Position numbers and translations under genes: made by a program. A model generated the notes under the pieces. The model saw only the letters and a list, made by a program, of their open reading frames with translations, ran no database searches and was not told where the DNA came from. A DNA stretch of 64,000 nucleotides, from positions 1-64,000 of the forward strand of contig VMTE01000028.1 in assembly GCA_013791775.1 (NCBI GenBank). The letters run 5' to 3'. Position 1 is the first letter of the stretch; every line of letters begins with the position of its first letter. This DNA is from Hyphomonas sp. Its GTDB lineage: Bacteria; Pseudomonadota; Alphaproteobacteria; Caulobacterales; Hyphomonadaceae. Below are positions 52,574 to 61,359 of this stretch, piece by piece.

Positions 52574-53386
52574 TCACTCCCCCGTCAGCTTCGGCGCGCG
52601 CTTCTCCTTGAAAGCCGCCACCGCTTCGCGCCGGTCGCCCAGGTAGTTCGAGACGCTCTCCCAGCCGATGCTGGCGTCCATCAGCTGCGCCGCGAGGGCC
52701 CGCAACGGGATGTTGGCGGTCGTCTTGGTCCAGCGCACCGCCCATTTCGGATTGGCGAGGATCTTGCCCGCAATCTCGTCCACCTTCGCGTCGAGTTCTG
52801 ATCCGGGCACGGCGTAGTTGATGAGGCCGAGGCGCTGGGCTTCCGGCGCGCTCAGCAGGTCGCCGGTCATCAACAGCTCCTTCGCCTTGGCAAAGCCGAT
52901 CAGCTGCGGCCAGATCAGCGCCCCGCCATCGCCGGCCACGAGGCCCACCTTCACATGCGGGTCGCCGATCTTCGCCGTCTCGTCGGCGACGATCACATCG
53001 CAGAGCAGCGCAATCGTCGCTCCAAGCCCGGCGGCGGCGCCGTTCATCCGGCAGAGGACCGGCTTCTCCATCTGCAGCAGGGTCACCACGATCTGCTTGG
53101 CGTCCCAGCCGATGGCGCGGAAGCGTTCAGGATGGGCGATCTGTTCCTCGAACCAGTCGAAGTCCCCGCCCGCGCAGAACGCCCGCCCCTTCCCCGACAG
53201 GATGATCAGGTCGCTCTCGGTGTCGCGCTGCAGGCAGTTGAACACCAGCGCGAGCTCGGTGTGCATCTGCTCGTCCACCCCGTTCACCGGGTGGGACGAC
53301 GTGATGAAGGCCGTCAGCACACGCCCCTTACGCTCGAAGGTGAAGCGCTCCCATTTGTCGTTCGTGATGTCGTAGTTCGCGCTCAT
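52574..53386 (-). CDS. Enoyl-CoA hydratase/isomerase family protein
   Basis: A 270-residue crotonase-fold enzyme. The oxyanion-hole segments are SGKGRAFCAGGDF (about 66-78) and GAAAGLGATIALLCD (about 115-129). The usual catalytic Glu positions are not obvious, so the reaction (hydration, isomerisation or hydrolysis of a CoA thioester) cannot be fixed. Start at ATG 53386 with GGAGG upstream. A broken orphan gene follows 20 bases downstream. Confidence 0.88.
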   Translation of the reverse strand: MSANYDITNDKWERFTFERKGRVLTAFITSSHPVNGVDEQMHTELALVFNCLQRDTESDLIILSGKGRAFCAGGDFDWFEEQIAHPERFRAIGWDAKQIVVTLLQMEKPVLCRMNGAAAGLGATIALLCDVIVADETAKIGDPHVKVGLVAGDGGALIWPQLIGFAKAKELLMTGDLLSAPEAQRLGLINYAVPGSELDAKVDEIAGKILANPKWAVRWTKTTANIPLRALAAQLMDASIGWESVSNYLGDRREAVAAFKEKRAPKLTGE

Positions 53387-53501
53387 GTCTTCCTCCGCCT
53401 GATTGCCCGCAAGCCTAACCGGCTGCGCGCCAATGTCACGGGGGATGACCGCGCCCCGGCGCCGCGCTAGACGCCTCGCGAAACAGAAGGACACACCCGC
53501 C

Positions 53502-53849
53502 ATGCCCAGAGACACGCTCTTCCTCCTGCCGCCCGGCTTTGCCGCCAATGGCCAGCGGGAATTCTGCCCCGAATGCGCGGAAATCTGGGGCTTGCTTGCC
53601 TGGTATCCGGCGCTGAAGGAAACGCTCGACATCGTGTATGTCGGCATCGACCATCCCCGCGCGCCGATCACGGCCCTCCTCGGCGACGGCCGCCACAATG
53701 CGCCGACGCTGGTGCTGCACGCGGCAAGCCCCCGCGCCGAAGGCATCCCTTACACTTACGCAAACGGCCACGCCTGCCTGCCGTCGGCCCGCCTGATCGC
53801 GAGACACTTCGCCGCCCTCCACGGTACACCCGTTCCGCGCGGACACTGA
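53502..53849 (+). CDS. DUF3088 family protein
   Basis: A 115-residue soluble protein with MPRDTLFLLPPGFAANGQRE, an early cysteine pair EFCPECAEIWGLLAWYP, and the end of the family core YTYANGHACLPSARLIARHFA. DUF3088 proteins have a thioredoxin-like pattern and unknown function; the CPEC pair could be redox active. The ATG at 53502 is chosen because upstream in-frame sequence is arginine-rich and unconserved. Divergent from the enoyl-CoA hydratase gene. Confidence 0.8.
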   Translation: MPRDTLFLLPPGFAANGQREFCPECAEIWGLLAWYPALKETLDIVYVGIDHPRAPITALLGDGRHNAPTLVLHAASPRAEGIPYTYANGHACLPSARLIARHFAALHGTPVPRGH

Positions 53850-53962
53850 CCCGTCTTGCGCCGGCCTCCCGCTGCATCACGGCGCGCCTGCCGCCCCGCA
53901 CTGGATATCCCTGGCAGAGACGGTTAAATCCCCGGCAACAAACTTTTTGCTGAGGATTCGAG

Positions 53963-56149
53963 ATGAAGATGACTGAAGCCCTGAAGGGCGGCGCCGCCGC
54001 TATCGCCCTGGCCACCACGGCCGCCTGCGCGACGGCCCCTGCGGAGAAACCCGCCGAAGTGGTCGCCGAAGCGGCGCCAGCCCTGCCCGAGATCACGGTT
54101 TCGGACGCCGAACTCGAAGGCAATCCGTTCCGCGCCGAATGGACAACGCCGTACGGCCTGCCGCCCTTCGACGCCATCACCGACGCGCATTTCAAACCGG
54201 CCATCCTCAAGGGCATGCTGGAATCGCGCGCCGAAATCGAGGCCATCGTCTCCAATCCGGACGAGCCCACCTTCGAGAACACCATTCTCGCGCTCGAAGT
54301 GTCCGGCGAAGCGCTGAACAAGGTGCTGAACGTGTTCGGCAACCTGTCGAACACCGACACCAATGACACGATCCAGGCCCTCGAAGCCGAAATCTATCCG
54401 ATGCTGACGCGCGAGCGCAACGCGGTCACTTTCAATCCGGTCCTCTTCGCCCGCGTCAAATCGGTCTATGACCGCAAGGACAGCCTCGGCCTCGACGAAC
54501 AGGACGCCCGCCTGGTCGAACTCACCCATCGCGGCTTCGTGCGCGCCGGCGCCGGCCTCTCGCCGGACGTCCAGGCCGAAGTGGGCGATATCAACGAACA
54601 GCTCTCCACCCTGACGACCCAATTCGGCCAGAACCTGCTGGCCGCGACCAAGGCTTTCAAATACGAAGTGACCGACGAGAGCCGCCTTGCCGGCCTTTCG
54701 CCGGACCTCAAAGCCGCCCTGAAAGTCCCGGGCGAAGACCGCTGGCTGATCGGCGTTGATCGCGCCGTCTTCGAGGACGTGATGAAATCGGCCGAGGACC
54801 GCGAACTGCGCCGCGCCCTGTTCGATGGCTACCGCCTGCGCGCAACCTCGGGCGAGACTGACAACGGCTCGCTCGCCATCAAGATCGCCCAGTTGCGCGC
54901 CCGGAAGGCGGAGCTGATGGGCTACAAGAGCCACGCCCACTATGTGCTCGAAAACCGCATGGCGAAAACACCGGACGCGGCGATGGACTTCCTCGCGCAA
55001 GTGCTCGCCCCGGGCCTCAAGCGCGCCAATGAAGAGGTCGCCGACATGCAAGCCCTCGCCGGCGACACGCTGACGATCTCGGGCGAGGACTACTGGTACT
55101 ATTCGGAAAAGGTCCGTGCCCAGAAATATGCCTTCGACGAGGCCTCCCTGCGTCCCTACCTCGAAGCCGGCGCCGTGCGCAGCGGCACCTTCGCCGTCGC
55201 CTCGAAACTCTTCGGCATCGACTTCACACCGGTCGAAGTCCCGGTCTGGAACCCGACGGTCCAGGCCTGGGACGTCACCGACAAGGAAGCCGGCGCGTCG
55301 CTCGGCCTCTTCATGGCCGACAACTATGCCCGCGCCTCCAAGCAGGGCGGCGCCTGGATGAGCGCCTACCGCGAGGAGTCAAATGTCGGCGGCAAGTCGA
55401 TCCGTCCCCTGATCACCAACAACCTGAACCTCACCCAGCCCCAGCCGGGTGAACCGGCGTTGATCAGCTTCAGCGAAGCTGAAACGATGTTCCACGAGTT
55501 CGGCCATGCCCTGCACGGGTTGTTGACCAATGTTCGGTATGCGTCCTATTCGGGAACCTATGGCGGGCCCGACTATTCGGAATTCCCGTCGCAGGTTCTC
55601 GAGCACTGGGCGATCGAGCCGGAAGTTCTGGCGATCTACGCACGTCACTACGAGACCGGCGAGCCGATCCCGCAGGATCTCGTCGACAAGATGAACAATG
55701 CCGCCACCTTCAACCAGGGCTTCGCCACGACGGAATTCATTGCCGCCTCCCTGATTGATCTCAGCTGGCACATGCTGTCATCCGAAGAAGCCGCCGCGAT
55801 CACCGACGCGCGCGCCTTCGAGCTGGACGTGCTGAAGAAGTACAACATTCCCGAGGTCATCGAGCCCCGTTACCGGTCGCACTATTTCAGCCACATCTTC
55901 GCGGGCGGCTATTCGGCTGGCTACTACGCCTACCTCTGGGCCAACATTCTGGACTCGGACGGTTTCGCCGCCTTCAAGGCAACCGGCGACATCTTCGATC
56001 CGGCGCTCGCAGCCGACCTGAAGAAATGGGTCTTCCAGTCGGGCGGCCTGCGCGAGACGGACGAACTCTACCGCAACTTCCGCGGCAGCGACCCGACGAT
56101 CGAGCCCCTGCTGCGCGACCGCGGTTTTGCCGAGGCTGCACCGAACTGA
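53963..56149 (+). CDS. dcp: M3 family metallopeptidase lipoprotein (peptidyl-dipeptidase Dcp-like)
   Basis: A 728-residue zinc peptidase. The N-terminus is a lipoprotein signal (ALATTAACATAP; lipidated Cys near 22), so it faces the periplasm. The zinc motif HEFGH is in ETMFHEFGHALHG, with the third ligand downstream. The N-terminal domain with LEVSGEALNKV and GNLSNTDTND, and the closing LWANILDSDGFAAF, fit the Dcp/oligopeptidase A group. It would cleave dipeptides from peptide C-termini. Ends just before a good terminator. Confidence 0.92.
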   Translation: MKMTEALKGGAAAIALATTAACATAPAEKPAEVVAEAAPALPEITVSDAELEGNPFRAEWTTPYGLPPFDAITDAHFKPAILKGMLESRAEIEAIVSNPDEPTFENTILALEVSGEALNKVLNVFGNLSNTDTNDTIQALEAEIYPMLTRERNAVTFNPVLFARVKSVYDRKDSLGLDEQDARLVELTHRGFVRAGAGLSPDVQAEVGDINEQLSTLTTQFGQNLLAATKAFKYEVTDESRLAGLSPDLKAALKVPGEDRWLIGVDRAVFEDVMKSAEDRELRRALFDGYRLRATSGETDNGSLAIKIAQLRARKAELMGYKSHAHYVLENRMAKTPDAAMDFLAQVLAPGLKRANEEVADMQALAGDTLTISGEDYWYYSEKVRAQKYAFDEASLRPYLEAGAVRSGTFAVASKLFGIDFTPVEVPVWNPTVQAWDVTDKEAGASLGLFMADNYARASKQGGAWMSAYREESNVGGKSIRPLITNNLNLTQPQPGEPALISFSEAETMFHEFGHALHGLLTNVRYASYSGTYGGPDYSEFPSQVLEHWAIEPEVLAIYARHYETGEPIPQDLVDKMNNAATFNQGFATTEFIAASLIDLSWHMLSSEEAAAITDARAFELDVLKKYNIPEVIEPRYRSHYFSHIFAGGYSAGYYAYLWANILDSDGFAAFKATGDIFDPALAADLKKWVFQSGGLRETDELYRNFRGSDPTIEPLLRDRGFAEAAPN

Positions 56150-56175
56150 GCCCCGGCCGGAGCGCCGCGACAAAC

Positions 56176-56206
56176 AAAAGCCCCGCCAGCGATGGCGGGG
56201 CTTTTT
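56176..56206. terminator. Bidirectional Rho-independent terminator
   Basis: AAAAGCCCCGCC-AGCGAT-GGCGGGGCTTTTT: a perfect 7-bp GC stem with A and T runs on both sides. Lies between the convergent peptidase (plus) and ptsN (minus) and should end both transcripts. Confidence 0.93.
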
Positions 56207-56232
56207 CTGTTCGCGGTTGCCGGAGCGCCCGG

Positions 56233-56697
56233 TCAGCCGCTGACCGATTCCTTGCAGATCACCGCGCGCACATCGTCTTCCGTGCGCGCCTTGCGCAAGG
56301 CATCGCGCACCGGGCTCTGACGGAACACGCGGCTGACTTGCGCCAGCGCGCGAAGATGATCCGCACCCGAACCATCCGGCGCAAGCAGCATGAAGATGAG
56401 ATCGCACGGGCGCTCGTCAATGGCCTCGAAGTCCACGCCGTGCAGCGCACGCATGAACCCGCCCACCGGCTTCTCGAGTCCCGGCAGCCGGGCATGCGGA
56501 ATCGCGACGCCTTCGCCCACACCGGTCGATCCGAGCCGTTCGCGTTCCATCACGGCGTCCTCGATGGCGCGGGCGCCGATCCCGGTCGCTTCGCTGAGCG
56601 CTTCGCACAGGACGTGTATGGCCTGTTTGCGGCTCGACACGTCCTGAAGGGGGATAATCACCCCGCCTTGCAGAAGGGCACTCAAATCGGTGGCCAT
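56233..56697 (-). CDS. ptsN: Nitrogen-regulatory PTS EIIA component PtsN
   Basis: A 154-residue EIIA-Ntr. The phosphoryl-accepting His is in GVAIPHARLPG (about residue 68), flanked by the usual EGVAIPH and FRQSPVRDAL. It takes phosphate from NPr and regulates potassium, carbon and nitrogen responses. The ATG at 56697 is one codon after a TTG. It follows hpf by 19 bases in the conserved hpf-ptsN order, but rpoN, the usual upstream member in proteobacteria, is not next to hpf here. Confidence 0.93.
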   Translation of the reverse strand: MATDLSALLQGGVIIPLQDVSSRKQAIHVLCEALSEATGIGARAIEDAVMERERLGSTGVGEGVAIPHARLPGLEKPVGGFMRALHGVDFEAIDERPCDLIFMLLAPDGSGADHLRALAQVSRVFRQSPVRDALRKARTEDDVRAVICKESVSG

Positions 56698-56716
56698 CAA
56701 TCTACCGTTCCGTCAC

Positions 56717-57307
56717 TCAAGCGCGGGGCGCAATCTCGGGGTCAACCCAGCCAATGTGCCCGTCGGGCCGGCGGTAGACCATATTCAGACCATCATGACC
56801 AGCATTCCTGAACATTAATGCTGGGACATCTTGCAATTCGAGCTGCATGACTGCCTCCGAAACGGTCATTGTGCGGATCTGTACGCTCGTTTCCGCAACT
56901 GTCAGGGGAGCGTCGCCTCCGTCTGTACCTGCATCTTCTGAATCATCCGTATCCGAAACCAGAATCAGGGCTTCGGCGGCCAACACAGCCGGCATCGGCT
57001 GCGGCGCCGAGGCGTGATGGTCCTTCAGGCGGCGCTTGTAGCGGCGCACCCGCTTTTCCATTTTTTCGAGGCTGACTTCCAGCGCAGCATAGGGATCGTC
57101 GGCCCGGCCGGTTGATTGCAGCACGATTCCGGACGGCAGGTGCACATTGCAATCGACTTCCACGAACGGGCCATGCTGCGAGACGAACACGCTGGCTTCG
57201 CCGGTGCGGTTGAAATACTTCGCGACAGCGGCTTCCAACCCGTCCTCGATCCGTCCTCGCAGCGCTTCACCCAAGTCCATATGCTTGCCGGTGATCTGAA
57301 TCTGCAT
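56717..57307 (-). CDS. hpf: Ribosome hibernation promoting factor, long form
   Basis: A 196-residue long HPF that dimerises 70S ribosomes in stationary phase. The N-terminal S30AE domain (about 1-105, MQIQITGKHMDLG start) has the basic helix RVRRYKRRLKDHH, then an acidic linker, and the C-terminal dimerisation domain has MTVSEAVMQLELQDVPALMF with FRNAGHDGLNMVYRR. ATG 57307 follows AAAGGAG. Two-gene unit with ptsN. Confidence 0.94.
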   Translation of the reverse strand: MQIQITGKHMDLGEALRGRIEDGLEAAVAKYFNRTGEASVFVSQHGPFVEVDCNVHLPSGIVLQSTGRADDPYAALEVSLEKMEKRVRRYKRRLKDHHASAPQPMPAVLAAEALILVSDTDDSEDAGTDGGDAPLTVAETSVQIRTMTVSEAVMQLELQDVPALMFRNAGHDGLNMVYRRPDGHIGWVDPEIAPRA

Positions 57308-57405
57308 GGGCGTCTCCTTTGCGCATGTCGGGGGTCAAGTATGGCCCAAACTAACATCCGGCGCGACCCCCAATAGGACGGCGCGAAGGCAAAAATCTGT
57401 AACCT

Positions 57406-58161
57406 TCAAGCCTTTGTGTGGTGCGCCGCCTGCCAGATCCGGAAGATCGCGGGACCTTCGATCAGGTAGCGCCTGGCCAGGCGGCGGGGCTGCGAGGCCA
57501 GCCGGAACAGCCATTCCAGCCCGGCCGCGCGCATCCAGTCCGGCGCCCGCGCCACCCGGCCAGAAAGGAACTCGAGGCTCGCCCCGCAGCAGAGCGCAAC
57601 GCCGACTGCGTCGTCTCGCCCCAGTGCGGCCGCCGCCACCATCTCCTGCTGCGGGCTGCCGACACAGAGGAAGTGGAACCGCGCCGGGTTTGCCGCGACG
57701 AAGGCGGCCGCCGCCGCTATGGCGTCCGGATTCGTACGTAGAGGGTTCGGCGGCTGGTGCCAGCGGATATCGGTCAGGCCGTATCTCGCCTTCAGCGCCG
57801 CGATGTCCTCGTCCACGCCGCCGATGATCACGACCGGTTCATCTGCGTGGATCACCGTCTCGAACAGGCCCGCGACCACATCCGCCCCCGGCGAGGCCGG
57901 CAGGTCCAGCCCGTCAAACTTCGCCAGGCGCGCGAGGATCCGGCTGTCATTCAGGACCAGCCCCGCCGACCGGTAGAGCGGCCACAGCTCCGGCTCCCGC
58001 TCCAGCCGCACCCGGTGGTCGGCGTTCGGCGTCACGACATAGGAAAACGCCTGCCCCGCCGGAACCGCCCCCAGCCGCGCCACAGCGGCGCCCGTCTCCA
58101 TCGCCTCAAAGTCGAACCCGAGAAAGGCAACCTTGCCTGCCGGTGCATTCACCTTGTCCAT
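57406..58161 (-). CDS. WecG/TagA/CpsF family glycosyltransferase
   Basis: A 251-residue GT26 glycosyltransferase, typically transferring N-acetyl-mannosaminuronic acid or related sugars onto a lipid-linked intermediate. Motifs are VVTPNADHRVRLER, LNDSRILARLAKFDGLDLPASPGAD-like (GLxLP.R.PGxD variant) and the C-terminal GLEWLFRLASQPRRLARRYLIE. The expected Asp in NADH and the RxxxxPxxx positions are present. It may be part of surface polysaccharide synthesis. Placed next to pspF, with a 21-base gap; a functional tie is uncertain. Confidence 0.88.
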   Translation of the reverse strand: MDKVNAPAGKVAFLGFDFEAMETGAAVARLGAVPAGQAFSYVVTPNADHRVRLEREPELWPLYRSAGLVLNDSRILARLAKFDGLDLPASPGADVVAGLFETVIHADEPVVIIGGVDEDIAALKARYGLTDIRWHQPPNPLRTNPDAIAAAAAFVAANPARFHFLCVGSPQQEMVAAAALGRDDAVGVALCCGASLEFLSGRVARAPDWMRAAGLEWLFRLASQPRRLARRYLIEGPAIFRIWQAAHHTKA

Positions 58162-58182
58162 CCCTGCCCTTTCACGGAAGTC

Positions 58183-59250
<1,068 letters not shown>

Positions 59251-59387
59251 GATGCGGCGTATATAGCGAAACAATATTGTCAATTCGACTATTTTTTTAG
59301 TGCTTTTCACCGCAACATTCCGAAGCGCGCACGCCTGAAATCTTTTTTCCTGTTATTTATCAAGTCCCTAAAAGATTAATTTGAAAC

Positions 59388-59403
59388 TGGCACGGTCCTT
59401 GAA
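59388..59403 (+). promoter_or_regulatory. Sigma-54 promoter of the psp operon
   Basis: TGGCACGGTCCTTGAA matches the sigma-54 pattern TGGCACR(N4)TTGCW: -24 GG and -12 TG correctly spaced, only the W-region C differing. It lies 60 bases before the first psp small gene, upstream of an AT-rich stretch (59280-59390) suitable for PspF and IHF binding. Together with the adjacent pspF this is strong evidence. Confidence 0.85.
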
Positions 59404-59462
59404 ATCAGAAATGCCATCAGGCGACGGGCGTTGCCAACCCAACCGAAGGACAAAAGAAGACG

Positions 59463-59594
59463 ATGAACGACCAAGATTACCGCTACCCGCCTCGCTCGGA
59501 CTCCGGCCGTTTTGGCCGCTGGCTGACCACGCGGTCTGCTGAAACGTGGATGTTCTTTGCCGCAGGCGTGTTCCTCGGCGGCTTCTTCTTCTGA
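59463..59594 (+). CDS. 43-residue membrane protein, first gene of the psp operon
   Basis: Begins at ATG 59463 after AGAAG and ends TGA 59592-59594. The N-terminus is polar (MNDQDYRYPPRSDSGRFGRW) and the C-terminal half is one transmembrane helix (WMFFAAGVFLGGFFF). It sits about 60 bases after the sigma-54 promoter and 26 bases before pspA, and so is the first cistron induced. It is too short for normal gene finding. Not recognised; it may be a small membrane regulator or a leader peptide. Confidence 0.72.
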   Translation: MNDQDYRYPPRSDSGRFGRWLTTRSAETWMFFAAGVFLGGFFF

Positions 59595-59619
59595 TCCCGG
59601 CTAAAGAAAGGAATTCAAG

Positions 59620-60300
59620 ATGGGTCTGTTCTCCCGCCTCAGCGACATCATCAACTCGAACCTCAACGCGATGCTTGATGGGGCTGAAAATCCCGAAAAG
59701 ATTGCCCGCCTGATCATCCAGGAAATGGAAGACACGCTGGTTGAAGTGCGCACCGCCGCCGCCCGCGCGATGGCCGACAAGAAAGAGATGGAGCGCGACA
59801 TCGTGCACTTCTCCGCCTCACGCGACGAATGGGCCGCCAAGGCCGAGCTCGCCATCGACAAGGGCCGCGAGGACCTTGCCCGCGGCGCGCTGCTGGCCAA
59901 GCAGAAGTCCGAGTCGGAAATCGAACGCCGCGTCTCCGCCATGGGCTATGCCGAGGAGGCCTTCGCCAAGCGTCAGGAAGACCTGACCAAGCTGCAGGCC
60001 AAGCTCGACGAGGCGAAATCCAAGCACCGCGCCCTCGTGATGCGCCGTGAGGCTGCCGAGCAACGCATCCGCATGCGTAGCCAGCTCTATGATGGCCGCG
60101 CCGACGAAGCGATCGCCCGCTACGCCAACCTCGAGCGCAAGGTGGACGAGATGGAAGCCTATGCCGACGCCATTCGCGGCGGCGAGCCCAGTCTCGCCCA
60201 GGAGTTTGCCGAACTCGAGCAGAATGAAGCCATCGAGAAGGAACTTGCCGCGCTGAAAGCCCGCAAGGGCAAGACCGCGTCGAAGAAGGCGGAGGGCTGA
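59620..60300 (+). CDS. pspA: Phage shock protein A
   Basis: A 226-residue ESCRT-III-like peripheral membrane protein. It has the N-terminal amphipathic helix MGLFSRLSDIINSNLNAML, then long coiled-coil helices with IVHFSASRDEWAAKAELA and IEKELAALKARKGK. It inhibits PspF and stabilises the inner membrane under stress. ATG 59620 follows AAAGAAAGGAA. First large gene of the operon. Confidence 0.95.
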   Translation: MGLFSRLSDIINSNLNAMLDGAENPEKIARLIIQEMEDTLVEVRTAAARAMADKKEMERDIVHFSASRDEWAAKAELAIDKGREDLARGALLAKQKSESEIERRVSAMGYAEEAFAKRQEDLTKLQAKLDEAKSKHRALVMRREAAEQRIRMRSQLYDGRADEAIARYANLERKVDEMEAYADAIRGGEPSLAQEFAELEQNEAIEKELAALKARKGKTASKKAEG

Positions 60301-60303
60301 TCC

Positions 60304-60417
60304 ATGCTGATGTCCGTCCTCACCCTCGCCGGTGTCCTCACCCTCATCTGCGCCCCGGGCCTGATTGCGGAAAGCCGCGCCAATGCCCGGGCCCGCCGGG
60401 CTGAGGGAGACGCCTGA
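60304..60417 (+). CDS. 37-residue single-pass membrane protein between pspA and pspB
   Basis: ATG 60304 is 4 bases after the pspA stop and its TGA overlaps the pspB ATG (TGATG at 60415-60419), so it is translationally coupled to both. Product: MLMSVLTLAGVLTLICAPGL as a membrane helix, then a basic tail ESRANARARRAEGDA. It lies where some Psp operons carry pspD-like or other tiny genes, but no sequence match is apparent to me. The tight coupling supports expression. Confidence 0.7.
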   Translation: MLMSVLTLAGVLTLICAPGLIAESRANARARRAEGDA

Positions 60418-60683
60418 TGGACGAGGCTTCCATCGCCCTGATTGCCATCGTCAGCACCCTCGCGCTGTTCGTGGTGCTGCCGGGTATGATCCTGCACTAC
60501 ATCACCCTGTGGCGCCGGCAGAAGACCCTGCAGCCCGATGACGAACGGATGCTCGAAGATCTCTGGCGGTCAGCCAAGGCGATGGAGCGCCGCATCGAAA
60601 CGCTCGAAGCCCTGCTCGAAAAAAACGAGGCGGACGCCCCGCGCCGTCCGCCTCGCCCGTCCCGCTCCACTTTTGAAGACTGA
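60417..60683 (+). CDS. pspB: Phage shock protein B
   Basis: An 88-residue PspB. The N-terminal transmembrane helix (about 5-28, LIAIVSTLALFVVLPGMILH) is followed by LWRRQKTLQPDDER and a coiled-coil MLEDLWRSAKAMERRIETLEALLEKNEAD. It works with PspC to relieve PspA inhibition of PspF under membrane stress. The Trp after MIL is typical. ATG 60417 overlaps the upstream small gene stop. Confidence 0.92.
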   Translation: MDEASIALIAIVSTLALFVVLPGMILHYITLWRRQKTLQPDDERMLEDLWRSAKAMERRIETLEALLEKNEADAPRRPPRPSRSTFED

Positions 60684-60695
60684 GGAAACGCCTCC

Positions 60696-61112
60696 ATGTC
60701 CCGCTCTTATGACCCCTACGGATCCCGCAACCCGAAACGCTTTTACCGCTCGCGCACTGACAAGGTCGTGGCGGGTGTCTGCGGCGGCCTTGCCGACCGC
60801 TTCGGCTGGGAGCCGCTGCTCGTCCGCGTCGCGGCCGTTGTCCTGTTCTTCTTCATGGCCGGCCCGCTGGTCATCGTTGCCTATGTCGTGGCTTGGGTGA
60901 TCACGCCCTACGCCCCGCTTGGGTATGGCAGCGTCAGCCCCGAGGAAGATGCCTTCTGGCGCGGTGTGTCCGACCGCCCGCGCGCCACCTTTGGCACGAT
61001 CAAGTACAGCTTCATGGATCTCGATGAGCGCCTGAAGAACATCGAACGCACCGTCACGTCGGACGAATGGCGACTGCGCCAGGAATTCCGCGATCTCGAA
61101 AAAGGCAACTGA
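60696..61112 (+). CDS. pspC: Phage shock protein C
   Basis: A 138-residue PspC. The family core is FYRSRTDKVVAGVCGGLADRFG followed by hydrophobic LLVRVAAVVLFFFMAGPLV and AYVVAWVITP. The extra C-terminal tail DERLKNIERTVTSDEWRLRQEF has the same LExIxT..WxLR pattern as the two PspB-like proteins at 36.5-37.0 kb. PspC signals envelope stress with PspB. ATG 60696, GAGGAAA upstream. Confidence 0.93.
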   Translation: MSRSYDPYGSRNPKRFYRSRTDKVVAGVCGGLADRFGWEPLLVRVAAVVLFFFMAGPLVIVAYVVAWVITPYAPLGYGSVSPEEDAFWRGVSDRPRATFGTIKYSFMDLDERLKNIERTVTSDEWRLRQEFRDLEKGN

Positions 61113-61168
61113 GGCCCGCCCTCGTGCCGCCCTCTCAACCTCTGACTTTCCGACCAAGGACCGGATCC

Positions 61169-61354
61169 ATGACCAAGGGGACACTTCTTCACAACAACCG
61201 CCTGCTCGGCGCGCTGGCTCTCGCTGCCTTCGCGGCGGCGCTGGCCGTCTCGCAGATGCAGGGCGGCGTCTCGATGGAACTCGGCGAGCTGATGCTGCGC
61301 GTCCAGCCTCACCAGGAAGGCGGCCTGCTCGTCTCCTTCATCAAGGCGTCGTAA
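61169..61354 (+). CDS. 61-residue membrane protein at the end of the psp operon
   Basis: ATG 61169 with AAGGACC upstream and a 56-base gap from pspC. One hydrophobic helix (LLGALALAAFAAALAVSQM), then a polar tail GGVSMELGELMLRVQPHQEG. It ends 6 bases before the convergent mnmC stop. Not recognised. Given the position it should be co-induced with pspABC. Confidence 0.68.
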   Translation: MTKGTLLHNNRLLGALALAAFAAALAVSQMQGGVSMELGELMLRVQPHQEGGLLVSFIKAS

Positions 61355-61359
61355 GCGGC

